DNA of 64,000 nucleotides from Pseudomonas sp. GV071. GTDB taxonomy: Bacteria; Pseudomonadota; Gammaproteobacteria; Pseudomonadales; Pseudomonadaceae. The DNA lies in the NCBI RefSeq assembly GCF_003050835.1, contig NZ_QAOJ01000012.1, positions 124,001-188,000 on the forward strand, written 5' to 3'. Positions within the stretch are counted from its first letter, which is position 1. Each line of letters begins with the position of its first letter. The notes under the pieces are model-generated. The model searched no databases and had not been told where the DNA came from. It saw only the letters and a list, made by a program, of their open reading frames with translations. Below, piece by piece: positions 24,354 through 32,940 of this stretch. The position numbers and the translations under genes are program-made.

Positions 24354-25553
24354 TTAATCGCGTCGAACCAACACCCCCACCAGCGCCACACTCGCCAGCA
24401 GAATCAACACCCCGCCATACCAATGCGTAGCCACCAGCAGCCCCAAGTGCTGGGTCAGGCTCCCGGCAGCCAGCGCCGGCAAGGCGAAGGCCAGGTAACT
24501 CAGGATAAAAAAGCTCGCCATCAGGCCGCCACGCTCGTGGGCATGGGCCAGCGGCATCACGCTGCGCAGGGCACCGAGAAAGGCAACGCCGAAACCGAAG
24601 CCGGCGATGGCCGTGCCCAAGTACAAATACAGCGGGCTGCCCAGGTGTACGCCGAGCAACGTCACCGCCAAGCCAACAATCAACGCACTGGCACCCGCCA
24701 GCAACACCGGCCGCGCGGCCTGGTTGCGCATCAGCACAATGCCTACCGCGCCACTGGCCATCAGGGCAAACACCAGCAGGCCGCCAATCAATGGCGCGTC
24801 ATGGCCGGTGACGGTGCGCGCCAGCGTCGGCCCCAGGGACAGGTAAAAACCGCCCAGCGCCCACAGGCTGATATCCACTGGTGCCACTTGCCACAATGCG
24901 CGGCGGGCCTGCACCGGCACCAGCACGCTGGGCCGTAACGACGCCCAGGCACCGGGTTTGCGGCTGACGGTTTCCGGCAGGTAACGGGCCAGCACGGCAA
25001 ACAGCACAAAGGCGGCCAGCAGCAACACAAACACCAAGTGCAGCGGCGCCGGGGCGAATTGCATGAGCAGGCTGGTGCCGAGTGCGCCGATCGCCAGACC
25101 GAACAACGGCGCCACGCTGTTGATCAGCGCACCGCGCTCACGGTCGATGTCCAGCAAGGTGGCGCCCAGCACGCTGGTGGCCAGGCCGGTGGCAAACCCT
25201 TGAAGAATGCGCGCCAGCAGTAACAGGCCGACGCTGTCGGCAGCGATGAACACCAGCATCGCCAGCAACTCGATCAGCAACGCGGCGAACACCAACGGGC
25301 GGCGACCGATGTGGTCGGACAGTTTGCCAAAGCTCAACAGCGCCAGCAGCAGACTGAAGGCATACACGGCGAACACCCAGGTCAGGGTACCGGCAGAAAA
25401 ACCCCAGCTCTCGCGGTACAGGCTGTACAGCGGCGTGGGCGCGCTGGCGGCGGCGAGAAAGCTCATGAGGATGGCGGTCAACAGTACGGCCGAGGCTTTC
25501 GGGCTCCACTGAAACGGACGTTGAGCGACGGGATTGGCAGAAGTGGCTATCAT
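24354..25553 (-). CDS. MFS transporter
   Basis: Encodes 399 residues with about twelve hydrophobic segments. Motif A-like 'FGKLSDHIGRRPLVF' follows helix 2 and 'ARILQGFATGLATSVLGATLLD' marks helix 4-5. The N-terminal 'SAPTPLYSLYRESWGFSAGTLTWVFAVYAFSLL' is that of a group of drug/sugar efflux-like MFS proteins often placed next to a TetR gene. Here a TetR regulator is divergent and probably represses it. Substrate unknown. Confidence 0.9.
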   Translation of the reverse strand: MIATSANPVAQRPFQWSPKASAVLLTAILMSFLAAASAPTPLYSLYRESWGFSAGTLTWVFAVYAFSLLLALLSFGKLSDHIGRRPLVFAALLIELLAMLVFIAADSVGLLLLARILQGFATGLATSVLGATLLDIDRERGALINSVAPLFGLAIGALGTSLLMQFAPAPLHLVFVLLLAAFVLFAVLARYLPETVSRKPGAWASLRPSVLVPVQARRALWQVAPVDISLWALGGFYLSLGPTLARTVTGHDAPLIGGLLVFALMASGAVGIVLMRNQAARPVLLAGASALIVGLAVTLLGVHLGSPLYLYLGTAIAGFGFGVAFLGALRSVMPLAHAHERGGLMASFFILSYLAFALPALAAGSLTQHLGLLVATHWYGGVLILLASVALVGVLVRRD

Positions 25554-25569
25554 CTGGAGGCCTCAAAAG

Positions 25570-25626
25570 CTAATACTTAGCCTTTAAGATGCTGAACCTT
25601 CTGACTCACTAAAGCAAATATTTTGC
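25570..25626. promoter_or_regulatory. Intergenic region with two short inverted repeats (TetR operator candidates)
   Basis: CTAA-TAC-TTAG at 25570-25580 and GCAAA-TAT-TTTGC at 25614-25626 lie in the 85 bases between the divergent MFS and TetR genes. Short dyads in this place fit a TetR operator, though the two are not alike. Confidence 0.35.
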
Positions 25627-25638
25627 GTTAAGGCGATT

Positions 25639-26190
25639 ATGGCCCTCAAAGAAACCCTCCGCCCGGGCGGCCGCAGTGCCCGTGTGCAGCAGTCCGTTCA
25701 CCAGGCGGTGCAAGCCTTGCTGGCCGAGCGCGAGCGTGATGACGTGACCGTGCCGATGATCGCCGCCGAGGCGGGCGTGACGCCGTCGACCATCTACCGG
25801 CGCTGGGGCGACTTGCCGACGTTGTTGGCCGATGTTGCTGTTGAGCGCCTGCGCCCGGACGGCGAGCCGCTGGACACCGGCAGCCTGCGCGGCGACCTGC
25901 TCGCCTGGGGCGAGCAGTACCGCGAAGAGATGGCCTCCAGCCCCGGCCAGGCGATGATCCGCGACCTGCTCGGCAGCGGCGAAAACGATTCGCCCTGCCA
26001 GTGCTACGCCTACACCAGCAGCATCATCCAGATCATGCTCGACCGCGCCATCGCCCGCGGCGAACCGGCTCCGAGCGCTTGCCTGGTGATGGACCGCTTC
26101 GTCGCACCAGTGATCTACCGCCTGTTGTTCACCACCGAACTGGTGACCGAAGAGCACGCCAAAGCCTTGATCCTGAGCTGCCTGCCTTAG
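25639..26190 (+). CDS. TetR/AcrR-family regulator
   Basis: Encodes 183 residues. The HTH is at ~15-62 ('RVQQSVHQAVQALLAERERDDVTVPMIAAEAGVTPSTIYRRWGDLPTLLADV'). The C-terminal part is helical ('LRGDLLAWGEQYREEMASSPGQAMIRDLLG') with a 'CQCY' pair near residue 117. It is divergent from the MFS gene and most likely its local repressor, responding to a compound exported by that pump. A GC hairpin (26200-26219) follows the stop but lacks a T-tract. Confidence 0.9.
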   Translation: MALKETLRPGGRSARVQQSVHQAVQALLAERERDDVTVPMIAAEAGVTPSTIYRRWGDLPTLLADVAVERLRPDGEPLDTGSLRGDLLAWGEQYREEMASSPGQAMIRDLLGSGENDSPCQCYAYTSSIIQIMLDRAIARGEPAPSACLVMDRFVAPVIYRLLFTTELVTEEHAKALILSCLP

Positions 26191-26343
26191 GCTGCAACAG
26201 GCGGCAAACGCTTGCCGCCTTCGGCTAGCCGGCGCCGCCCGGCACACCGCGAAATTGTCTGAAACCAGCGTAATAGAGCCGTCGCTGAAGTTGGCCCGTG
26301 ATGTGCAGCTGGTGCTGCACCACTCAGCCAATGGCAATGACCC

Positions 26344-26832
26344 ATGACCAGCGTATCGAGCAACCTCTCGCTGCTGAGCTATATCAGCTCCATCTCCAAG
26401 TCCGACTCCAGCGACAGCACCAAGGCCACCACGGGCGCCACTACCAGCACCGGAACGGGCACCGGCACGGCGACAGATCCCAGCACTGAAGAAAGCAAAG
26501 ACCCGATTGCCGAGCTGCGTAAGTACGCCGCAGCCATCGTCGCGCAATCGCGCGGTGGCCTGTTCAGCGCCCTGGCCGGGGTCGAACAGACCAGCGCCAG
26601 CCAGTCGGCCACCTCCAACTTCAGCGCCGCCAGTGCCATCCAACTGCCGGACGTCGCCAGCATCAGCCGCGACGACGCCGCCAGCCTGCTGCCGCAGGTG
26701 CAGAAACTGATCGACAAGGGCTTGAGCGACTCGGTGTCAGTAGCCGGCTTCAATGGCGACAAACAAACCGACTCGCTGGAAACCTACCGCGACTGGTTGC
26801 AGAGCAAGGCCGGGATCAGCGTTTACGTGTGA
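26344..26832 (+). CDS. Hypothetical protein with Ser/Thr/Gly-rich N-terminal linker
   Basis: Encodes 162 residues. The N-terminal third is low-complexity ('SDSSDSTKATTGATTSTGTG', then 'TGTATDPSTEESKDP'); the rest is helical ('IAELRKYAAAIVAQSRGGLFSALAGVE', 'ISRDDAASLLPQVQKLIDKGLSDSVSVAGFNGDKQTDSLETYRDWLQ'). No signal peptide. The start has no good ribosome site, so the ATG is unsure, but codon use matches the neighbours. I do not recognise the family. Confidence 0.65.
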   Translation: MTSVSSNLSLLSYISSISKSDSSDSTKATTGATTSTGTGTGTATDPSTEESKDPIAELRKYAAAIVAQSRGGLFSALAGVEQTSASQSATSNFSAASAIQLPDVASISRDDAASLLPQVQKLIDKGLSDSVSVAGFNGDKQTDSLETYRDWLQSKAGISVYV

Positions 26833-26840
26833 AACCGCTT

Positions 26841-26971
26841 TACCCTCTCCCCCACCCCTCTCCCGCAGGCGGGCGAGGGGAGCTCTGGCGATGCCGGATG
26901 CAGTAATAGTGATTGCTGCCCGAACACGGCTCAGTCCCCTCGCCCCTCGGGGAGAGGGCTAGGGAGAGGGG
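26841..26971. repeat. C/G-rich palindromic repeat 1 (CCCTCTCCC type)
   Basis: Begins TACCCTCTCCCCCACCCCTC and ends with the inverted complement AGGGAGAGGG, with inner hairpins around CCCGCAGGCGGG and CCCCTCGGGG. Other copies lie at 41990-42096, 43834-43952 and 48547-48651. It provides the stop codon of the EamA gene. Confidence 0.85.
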
Positions 26972-27879
26972 GCCGCCGCCCGCAACGGCTTGCGCAGCGA
27001 CTGCCCCAACCACACCCCCGCCAACGCCAGCCCGCCACCCACCAGGTGGTGCAGGCCAAGGGTTTCGCCGAGCAACCACATGGCGGCCACGGCGACCATC
27101 ACCGGCATCAGGTTCATGTACAGGCTGGCCCGCGCCGGGCCCAGGCTCTGGATGCCTTTGATCCACAACCAGGGCGCACCAATCGAGGCCAGGGTGCCGG
27201 CGTACAGCACCAGCGGCAGGTTCTCGGTGGTCAGTGGCGAGGGCGAGCTGAGCAGGAACCAGGGGGTGAGAAACAGCAAGGCGCAGGCGATCTGCACATA
27301 CAGTTGCAGCCAGCGGCTGAGGTCGAAATTCCAGCGCCGCAGCAACACGCCGTAGAGGGCATTGGCCATCACCGCCACCAGCATCAAGGCGTCGCCGGGG
27401 CTCAGGTGAAAATGCAGCAGCGCCTGCGGTTGGCCACCGCTGATCAACCACAGCACGCCGGCAAACGACACCACGCCACCGACCAGCGCGCCCTGGGTCA
27501 GGCGGTCATCGGTCAGCACACTGGCAAACAGCGACGACAGCAGCGGCGACAGTGCCAGCAGAATGCCCATGTTGGTGGCGCTGGTGCTGCCCGCCGCGTA
27601 ATACGCCAGGCCCTGGTACACCAGCATGCCGAGCACGCCGAGGGTGAACAATTGCGGCAGCAGACTGAGCAACTGCCGCCGTGCGCGCCAGACGCTGGGC
27701 AGCATAAACAGTGACAGGATGGCGAACGCCAGACTCCAGCGGTAGAAGGTGATGGACGCCGGCGCGATGCGCCCCGAAGACAGCTTGGTGACCAGCGTGT
27801 TGCCGCTCCAGATCAGCACCGTGATCAGCGGAAACAGGTGGTGCCAGCGGTTCTCCCGGGGCTGCTCGGTCATGCTCAT
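26959..27879 (-). CDS. EamA/DMT-family transporter
   Basis: Encodes 306 residues starting at ATG 27879, which overlaps the upstream gene's TGA as ATGA; an internal ATG two codons on is possible. Ten hydrophobic helices in two EamA repeats are visible ('LITVLIWSGNTLVTKLSSGRIAPASITFYRWSLA' opens repeat 1; 'GDALMLVAVMANALYGVLLRRW' opens repeat 2). It should move a small metabolite such as an amino acid. The last residues 'AAAPSP' and the TAG stop are encoded inside the repeat element, so the original C-terminus may have been slightly different. Confidence 0.9.
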   Translation of the reverse strand: MSMTEQPRENRWHHLFPLITVLIWSGNTLVTKLSSGRIAPASITFYRWSLAFAILSLFMLPSVWRARRQLLSLLPQLFTLGVLGMLVYQGLAYYAAGSTSATNMGILLALSPLLSSLFASVLTDDRLTQGALVGGVVSFAGVLWLISGGQPQALLHFHLSPGDALMLVAVMANALYGVLLRRWNFDLSRWLQLYVQIACALLFLTPWFLLSSPSPLTTENLPLVLYAGTLASIGAPWLWIKGIQSLGPARASLYMNLMPVMVAVAAMWLLGETLGLHHLVGGGLALAGVWLGQSLRKPLRAAAPSP

Positions 27880-28622
27880 ACCTTCGATAGCAACAGTGCG
27901 CCGCAGACCACCAGGAACACGCAGAACAGCGAGCGCAATACCCGCTCCGGTAACGCATGGGCCATGCGCACGCCCCAACTGATGCTGAGCAAACCGCCTA
28001 CGGCCAGCGGCACCCCCATCGCCCAATTGACGTGGTCATGCACCGCGTAGGTGATCAGGGTAATCCCGGTCGACGGCGCCGCCAGCGCCAATGCCAGGCC
28101 CTGAGCTACGACCTGACTGGCGCCGAACAGGCTGGTCAGCAACGGTGTGGCAACCACCCCGCCACCGACACCAAACAAGCCGCCGGTAATCCCGCTGAGG
28201 CTGCCGAGCAACCACAGGCGGTTCTCGTGCCGCAGCTGCGTGCCGCCCGCTGTTTTCTGCCAATACATTTGCCCGAGGTTGAACAGCACCAGCACCAGCA
28301 GAAACCCCACAAAGGCCACCCGCATGATCTGCGGATCGAGACGCACGGCAAACAGCGAGGTCAGCCAGGCTAGAAAAAAGCTCGGCACGATCAGCATCAG
28401 CGCGTTACGCAGCGCCACCCGATTGCGTTGGTTATAGCGCCACAGCGCCAACAGCACATTGGGCAACACCATCAACAACGCCGTGCCCTGTGCCAACTGC
28501 TGATCGAGGTTGAACCACACCCCGAGGATGGGAATGGTCACCAGCCCGCCACCAATGCCAAACAAACCGCCCAGGGTGCCCATGGCCATACCGAGAACAA
28601 CATACATCGCGATATCCAGCAC
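27876..28622 (-). CDS. TauE/SafE-family sulfite exporter-like protein
   Basis: Encodes 248 residues with eight hydrophobic segments. The two TauE repeats start with 'GTLGGLFGIGGGLVTIPILG' and 'GITGGLFGVGGGVVATPLLTSLFG', the family hallmark. Members export organosulfur compounds or sulfite, with substrates mostly unproven. It is upstream of and overlaps the EamA transporter by four bases, making a two-gene transporter unit. Confidence 0.92.
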   Translation of the reverse strand: MLDIAMYVVLGMAMGTLGGLFGIGGGLVTIPILGVWFNLDQQLAQGTALLMVLPNVLLALWRYNQRNRVALRNALMLIVPSFFLAWLTSLFAVRLDPQIMRVAFVGFLLVLVLFNLGQMYWQKTAGGTQLRHENRLWLLGSLSGITGGLFGVGGGVVATPLLTSLFGASQVVAQGLALALAAPSTGITLITYAVHDHVNWAMGVPLAVGGLLSISWGVRMAHALPERVLRSLFCVFLVVCGALLLSKV

Positions 28623-28716
28623 CGCGTTCCTCCTTGTGCAAAGGTCGGTTGTGCAAAGCTCGCAAGTATAACCAGACCGCTCAAGAGCGCGGGTTAGACG
28701 TTGGCCGCATGGACGC

Positions 28717-29058
28717 TCAATCGTCGCGCGTCAGCACTTCCAGCAACTCGATTTCAAAGCGCAAATTGGCCTCAGGCGGCACCCGCGAGCCCATTCCCCG
28801 CTCGGCATAGGCCAGGTGGGCCGGCACGTAAAGCTTGCGAGTGCCGCCCACCTGCATGCCCATCAAGCCAATGTCCCAGCCCTTGATCACCCGCCCAGTG
28901 CCGATCACGCACTGGAAGGGTTTGCCACGGGAATAGGACGAGTCGAACTCGCTGCCGTCCTCGAGAAAGCCGCGGTACCGGGTGGTGATCAGCGCGCCTT
29001 TTACCGCCGCTTTGCCGTCGCCAATCACGACGTCTTCAATCTGCACTTCTTCGCTCAT
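28717..29058 (-). CDS. FKBP-type peptidyl-prolyl cis-trans isomerase
   Basis: Encodes 113 residues from ATG 29058 (a TTG six codons upstream is possible). A single FKBP domain fills the protein: 'VKGALITTRYRGFLEDGSEFDSSYSRGKPFQCVIGTGRVIKGWDIGLMGMQVGGTRKLYVPAHLAYAERG...VPPEANLRFEIELLEV'. The active-site Tyr, Phe, Asp, Val-Ile, Trp and Tyr positions are kept. No signal peptide, so cytoplasmic. It stands alone. Confidence 0.95.
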   Translation of the reverse strand: MSEEVQIEDVVIGDGKAAVKGALITTRYRGFLEDGSEFDSSYSRGKPFQCVIGTGRVIKGWDIGLMGMQVGGTRKLYVPAHLAYAERGMGSRVPPEANLRFEIELLEVLTRDD

Positions 29059-29107
29059 GGGATGCTCTGTGCCCAATCAAAAAAACGCGATTCTACTGCA
29101 CAAACAA

Positions 29108-29139
29108 TTCGGGCCCGACAGTTGCCTGCCGGGCCCGAA
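29108..29139 (-). terminator. Probable terminator hairpin
   Basis: Ten-base perfect stem TTCGGGCCCG / CGGGCCCGAA with a 12-base loop. On the minus strand a weak U-rich stretch (TTGTTTG) follows, so it most likely ends the transcript of the 97-residue protein gene. Confidence 0.6.
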
Positions 29140-29156
29140 GGGTAATGCGGGTTGCC

Positions 29157-29450
29157 TTATACGAACGGCTGGCTGCCAAAGCCACGGGGCAGGCGATTGT
29201 GCCCCGGCAGCGCGGACAACTGCTCACGCCAGGCGGCGCGCCAGTCCAGCGAGCTATGGGTGGCTTTGGCTTTGCGCGCCGCCCGGCGAGCCGAGTTACG
29301 GGCGTCTTTGCGGGCGTCTTTGAACGCCTCGGAGTTGCGGCAGGTACGGCATTTCACCTTGGCCAATTCAGTGGTAGCGGCGAGGTGTCCGGTTTCGCGA
29401 CCGCAGGCCAGATGGCCAGCGGTTTTGTAGTGAATGACAGGGGCAGCCAT
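29157..29450 (-). CDS. Hypothetical small basic protein with cysteine motif
   Basis: Encodes 97 residues with an excellent ribosome site (AAAGGAG, 9 bases before ATG). A possible metal-binding cluster is seen: 'HLACGRETGHLAATTELAKVKCRTCRNSEAF' gives C-X17-C-X2-C. This is followed by a strongly basic 'KDARKDARNSARRAARKAKATH' stretch. The zinc-ribbon-like cysteines plus basic helix suggest nucleic-acid contact, but that is only inference. First in line after the 23-residue membrane protein gene. Confidence 0.8.
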   Translation of the reverse strand: MAAPVIHYKTAGHLACGRETGHLAATTELAKVKCRTCRNSEAFKDARKDARNSARRAARKAKATHSSLDWRAAWREQLSALPGHNRLPRGFGSQPFV

Positions 29451-29516
29451 AGAATTTCTCCTTTTAATGAACGTACCCGACTGCTTCGCCAGGCACGTTC
29501 AGCACAAACGCGACGC

Positions 29517-29588
29517 TTAAAAAACCAGAATCAGCAGGATGATGAGCGGGATTGGCACACCGAGTAACCAGAGCAGAATGGCAGGCAT
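29517..29588 (-). CDS. 23-residue single-helix membrane protein
   Basis: ATG 29588 to TAA 29517 with an ideal AAGGAG ribosome site eight bases upstream. The peptide begins MPAILLWLLGVPIPLIILL and is almost wholly hydrophobic. Very small hydrophobic proteins with the 'LLWLLG.PIPLI' pattern recur in proteobacteria, usually unannotated. It lies between a soluble hypothetical protein and a multi-helix membrane protein, all on the minus strand and each with its own ribosome site, suggesting one operon. Confidence 0.7.
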   Translation of the reverse strand: MPAILLWLLGVPIPLIILLILVF

Positions 29589-29614
29589 GTTGTTCTCCTT
29601 GTTTGCGGGGTCGG

Positions 29615-30505
29615 TTAGCGAACGGGCGATGCAACGGTGCGACGGTCGTCGATGATCACGACGGCATCACGTTGACGGCCCCCGTAGATCGCGGTGAAGG
29701 CAGCGACGAAGGCACCGATCAGCAGCGCAACAAACATCCACAACGTGGCATGGGCAGCGGCTTTCTTGGCAGCGTCGGCAGCGACTTTCAGATCAACCAC
29801 AGCCTGATGGGCCTGACCGTAGACTTTGTCGACGCGGGCTTCGGCATCGGCCTGGCTGAGGTCGGTACGTTGCGCCACCAGTTGCGCCAGGTAAGCACGG
29901 TCATCCGGATTCAGTGCACCGTTATCGCTGGCCAGGTTGCGGGCGACAATACGGCCGGCCACGTCATGGGCAGCGTCCGACGTTACGGGTGCGCCACGGC
30001 TGTCGCGGAACAGGGTATCGATGAAATAGGTGTCATCGCTGTTATCGGCAACCTGCGCGGTGGCCGGGCTGTTGCTCAGCGTGGCGCCGACCTGGGCGGT
30101 ACCGCTGACCAGGCTGCTGACCGAACCGACCACCAGGGTGGCGGTGACCAGGGTGGCTACACCCCACGCCAGGAAGCCATGGGCGGTGTCGCGGAAATAC
30201 ACCTCATCGTTGTGCAGCGTCGTCCAACGCTTGCGCAAACGACCGGCCAGATAACCGCCCATGGCGGCCGCGACCAGTTGAGTGAAAGCGAGCCAGATGA
30301 TGGCTGAAATTCCCAGCCCTTGCGCACTCAAGCCTTTGTCGGCCCAAGGCGAAACAGCGGCGAAGCCCAGGCCCGAGCCCAGCAACAAGAGGATCAGAGA
30401 CAATGCCGCGGCAGCGACAGCCCCTGCGAATACTGCCGCCCAGGAAACCCCGGAGGCAGTAGACGATTCATCCAAGGCAGCAACGTAAGCGTCTGAATTG
30501 AGCAT
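29615..30505 (-). CDS. Hypothetical inner-membrane protein
   Basis: Encodes 296 residues from ATG 30505 (GAGGA upstream). Four hydrophobic segments: ~20-50 ('AAVFAGAVAAAALSLILLLLGSGLGFAAVSPW'), ~65-90 ('ISAIIWLAFTQLVAAAMGGYLAG'), ~110-135 ('GFLAWGVATLVTATLVVGSVSSL') and ~260-280 ('LWMFVALLIGAFVAAFTAIYGG'). Between the third and fourth lies a ~110-residue periplasmic or cytosolic helical region. A 'GGYLAGRLRKRW' loop is typical of a family of unknown function in pseudomonads. It heads the group that includes the 23-residue protein. Confidence 0.82.
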   Translation of the reverse strand: MLNSDAYVAALDESSTASGVSWAAVFAGAVAAAALSLILLLLGSGLGFAAVSPWADKGLSAQGLGISAIIWLAFTQLVAAAMGGYLAGRLRKRWTTLHNDEVYFRDTAHGFLAWGVATLVTATLVVGSVSSLVSGTAQVGATLSNSPATAQVADNSDDTYFIDTLFRDSRGAPVTSDAAHDVAGRIVARNLASDNGALNPDDRAYLAQLVAQRTDLSQADAEARVDKVYGQAHQAVVDLKVAADAAKKAAAHATLWMFVALLIGAFVAAFTAIYGGRQRDAVVIIDDRRTVASPVR

Positions 30506-30629
30506 TATTGTTTTCCTCACCCTGTGAGCTTGATAGCCCCTTTGGTTTTTCCTGGGGCCTATAAAACTTGAGTGTGAGGCGCGTCGTTTCGTTCAGGCTT
30601 TTTACGTGCGCAGGTTTTTTAGGGCGCGG

Positions 30630-31334
30630 CTACCACCCCAGGGATTGGAACAATCCAGGGACCTGATCGAGGGTGGAAACCGTGGCGTCGGGGCGGTAGT
30701 CGGGCAGCAATTGGCGGCCAGTGCCACGGTCCACCCACACACAGCGAAAGCCCATGTCGCGGGCGGCCGCGTGGTCCAGATGGGGGCTGGCGCAGATATG
30801 CACGATCTCGTCACGACTAACCCCCAACTGCTCGTGGGCGTAGTCGAACAAGCGTGGCGCCGGCTTGTAGGCTCCGGCCTGCTGGGCGGTGATCACCCGG
30901 TCGATATGGCCGCTGAGTTGCGCGACATTGCCGGCGATGATGTCGTCATCGGTATTGGAAACGATGCACAGGCGAAAGCCCATTTGTTTGAGCCGCGCCA
31001 GGGCTGCGGGCACCTCGGCGAAGGGCGGCATCTTGGCGATGCTGTCGGCCAGCAACTCGCCATCAGCCGGACTGGATGGCAGGCCCAACTGCTCCATGGC
31101 CAGGCGCAATCCTTCACGGGTGACCTGGCGAAACGAGCGGTGCGGTGGGGTTTGTTCGAGGGCATGTTCGTGATGGTCGTAAACCTCGATAAAACGCGCC
31201 GGCTCGATCTGATGACCCGCTCGGCTGCTGAGCATTTTCTGTACAGCGGCGAGCAGCCCCTCGTCCCATTGAATCAAGGTGCCGTAGCAATCAAAGGTCA
31301 GCCACAACGGCCGTGGCGTGTGTTCAAGGGACAT
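30630..31334 (-). CDS. Haloacid dehalogenase type II-like hydrolase
   Basis: Encodes 234 residues. HAD motif I 'LTFDCYGTLIQWD' has the nucleophile Asp; motif II Ser/Thr in 'LCIVSNTDDDII'; motif III Lys in 'GAYKPAPRLFDYA'; motif IV 'ICASPHLDHAAARDMGFRCVWVDRG'. The 'FDCYGTLI.W' form and 'SP..D..AA...G....WV.R' match L-2-haloacid dehalogenases, which cleave 2-halo acids by an ester intermediate. It is divergent from a LysR regulator that may control it. Natural substrate unproven. Confidence 0.9.
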   Translation of the reverse strand: MSLEHTPRPLWLTFDCYGTLIQWDEGLLAAVQKMLSSRAGHQIEPARFIEVYDHHEHALEQTPPHRSFRQVTREGLRLAMEQLGLPSSPADGELLADSIAKMPPFAEVPAALARLKQMGFRLCIVSNTDDDIIAGNVAQLSGHIDRVITAQQAGAYKPAPRLFDYAHEQLGVSRDEIVHICASPHLDHAAARDMGFRCVWVDRGTGRQLLPDYRPDATVSTLDQVPGLFQSLGW

Positions 31335-31460
31335 GGTGCAACTCCTGGCAACGGGGAATGAGCGGCCAGCATAGAAGCGCTGTTTGATAGTGTTAAATTA
31401 AATTACCCTCTGCCACTCAGTGCCATCTCAAATAAGAATGCAACTAAACAGGTAACCGCC

Positions 31461-32303
31461 ATGCTCGACCTCGAACTGCTGAAAACCCTGGTGTGCGTGG
31501 TCGATGAAGGCAGTTTTACCCGTGCTGGTGAACGCGTACACCGCACCCAGTCGACGGTCAGCCAACAGGTGCGCCGCCTGGAAGAAAACGTCGGCCACTG
31601 CCTGTTGCTGCGTGACCGCAGCGGCAACCAGGTCACCCCCACTGCCCAGGGCGAACTGTTGGCGCAATACGCCCGGCGCTTGCTCGGCCTGGCCCAAGAG
31701 GCCGAAGAAGCGCTGGCCAGCGAAGGCGCGTTGCTGCCCTTGCGCCTCGGCGTACCGGAAGACTTCGACACCCAGCGCATGACCGCCCTGCTCGCCGGTT
31801 TCACCCAGGCACGCCCCAGCGCCCGACTGGAAACCATCAGCGGTATGAGCACCGACCTGCAACAGAAACTGGCCAGTGGCGAGCTGGACATCGCCCTGGT
31901 CAAACGTGAACCTGGCAGTGGCGAATGCCTGGCCAGTTGGCCGGAAAGCCTGGTGTGGGTGAAGGGCAAACAGGTCGAACTGGACGACCAGCCGCTGCCG
32001 TTGGCGTTGTTCCCCCAGGGCTGCATTTACCGCCTGCGGGCGATCCGCAGCCTGGACAAAGCCAAGCGCCGCTGGCGCATTGCGTTTGGCAGCCACAGCC
32101 TCACCGGCATTCAGGCGGCGGTGGCATCCGGGTTGGGTATTTCGGTGTTGCCCAGCAGCGCGGTGTTGGCCGAGCACAGCCTGTGCGAGCAGTTGCCGGC
32201 ACTGGCACCCAGCGAGCTGGCGCTGGTCAGTGGGGGCGGGGCGGTGACCGCCTTGCAGCGCGAGTTGCTGGCGCTGCTGCAGGAACAGATCATGCCGGCT
32301 TAA
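31461..32303 (+). CDS. LysR-family regulator divergent from the dehalogenase
   Basis: Encodes 280 residues. HTH at ~1-60 ('LDLELLKTLVCVVDEGSFTRAGERVHRTQSTVSQQVRRLEENVG'). The effector domain starts at 'LPLRLGVPEDFDTQRMTALLAGF' and includes 'GIQAAVASGLGISVLPSSAV'. Divergent placement with a 126-base AT-rich gap suggests it controls the HAD hydrolase gene. Its stop overlaps the end of the convergent GNAT gene by four bases. Confidence 0.92.
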   Translation: MLDLELLKTLVCVVDEGSFTRAGERVHRTQSTVSQQVRRLEENVGHCLLLRDRSGNQVTPTAQGELLAQYARRLLGLAQEAEEALASEGALLPLRLGVPEDFDTQRMTALLAGFTQARPSARLETISGMSTDLQQKLASGELDIALVKREPGSGECLASWPESLVWVKGKQVELDDQPLPLALFPQGCIYRLRAIRSLDKAKRRWRIAFGSHSLTGIQAAVASGLGISVLPSSAVLAEHSLCEQLPALAPSELALVSGGGAVTALQRELLALLQEQIMPA

Positions 32304-32833
32304 GCGCCGGGCAACGTGGTGTCACCGTCACCCAGGCTACGTTGCATCAGCACGGTATCGACCCAGCGGCCGTGCTTGAAACCGACCGCCTCGAACACCC
32401 CGACCCGGCGAAAACCCATGCGCGTGTGCAAGGCAATCGAGCCGTGGTTTTCGCTGTTGCCGATCACCGCCACCATCTGCCGGCGGCCGTTGGCGATGCA
32501 GCGCTCGATCACTTCGCCGAGCAGCGCCTGCCCCACCCCGCGCCCGCCCATGCCATCGCGCACATACACCGAGTCTTCCACGGTATTGCCATAGGCCGGG
32601 CGCGGTCGGTAGAGGGTCGCGTAGCCATAGCCGACCACCTCGCCGTCCAGCTCGGCGACCAGATAAGGCAAGCCATTGCTCAACACATCGGCGCGGCGGC
32701 GTAGCAGTTCTTCCAGGCTCGGCGGCTGCAGCTCGAAGCTGGCGATGCCGGTGAGCACGTGATGGGCGTAGATGGCCTGCACGGAGGGCATATCGTCGTC
32801 GCGGGCGTCGCGAACGAATGGAGCGTTACTCAT
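32300..32833 (-). CDS. GNAT-family N-acetyltransferase (phosphinothricin acetyltransferase-like)
   Basis: Encodes 177 residues from ATG 32833; a TTG at 32845 is a weaker option. The GNAT fold is clear: 'VRDARDDDMPSVQAIYAHHVLTGIASFELQPPSLEELLRR', acetyl-CoA loop 'VRDGMGGRGVGQALLGEVIERC', and 'VAVIGNSENHGSIALHTRMGFRRVGVFEAVGFKHGRWVDTVLMQR'. These blocks are close to Pat/MddA enzymes, which acetylate phosphinothricin or methionine sulfoximine. The tail-to-tail overlap with the LysR gene is four bases. Confidence 0.92.
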   Translation of the reverse strand: MSNAPFVRDARDDDMPSVQAIYAHHVLTGIASFELQPPSLEELLRRRADVLSNGLPYLVAELDGEVVGYGYATLYRPRPAYGNTVEDSVYVRDGMGGRGVGQALLGEVIERCIANGRRQMVAVIGNSENHGSIALHTRMGFRRVGVFEAVGFKHGRWVDTVLMQRSLGDGDTTLPGA

Positions 32834-32865
32834 GGCTGAACTCAATCTCCGTTGCCATCCAAAAA

Positions 32866-32932
32866 GATCGAGGCTGAAGCCTCTCCCACAGAGTTATGCG
32901 CGCCCTTTTGGGAAGGGCTTCAGCCGCGATGC
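32866..32932. repeat. REPIN 4 (degenerate)
   Basis: Inverted REP units, one decayed (GAGGCTGAAGCCTCTCCCAC) and one better kept (GGGAAGGGCTTCAGCCGCGAT). Confidence 0.75.
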
Positions 32933-32940
32933 ACTTGATC

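Noticed and set aside
26200..26219. GGCGGCAA/TTGCCGCC hairpin after the TetR gene
   Set aside because: A good stem, but no T-tract follows in either direction, so not called a terminator.
26841..26971. Palindromic C/G-rich repeat considered as the terminator of the hypothetical protein gene at 26344
   Set aside because: The same sequence recurs within the urt operon and in front of genes, so its position is not specific to gene ends and it has no T-tract.
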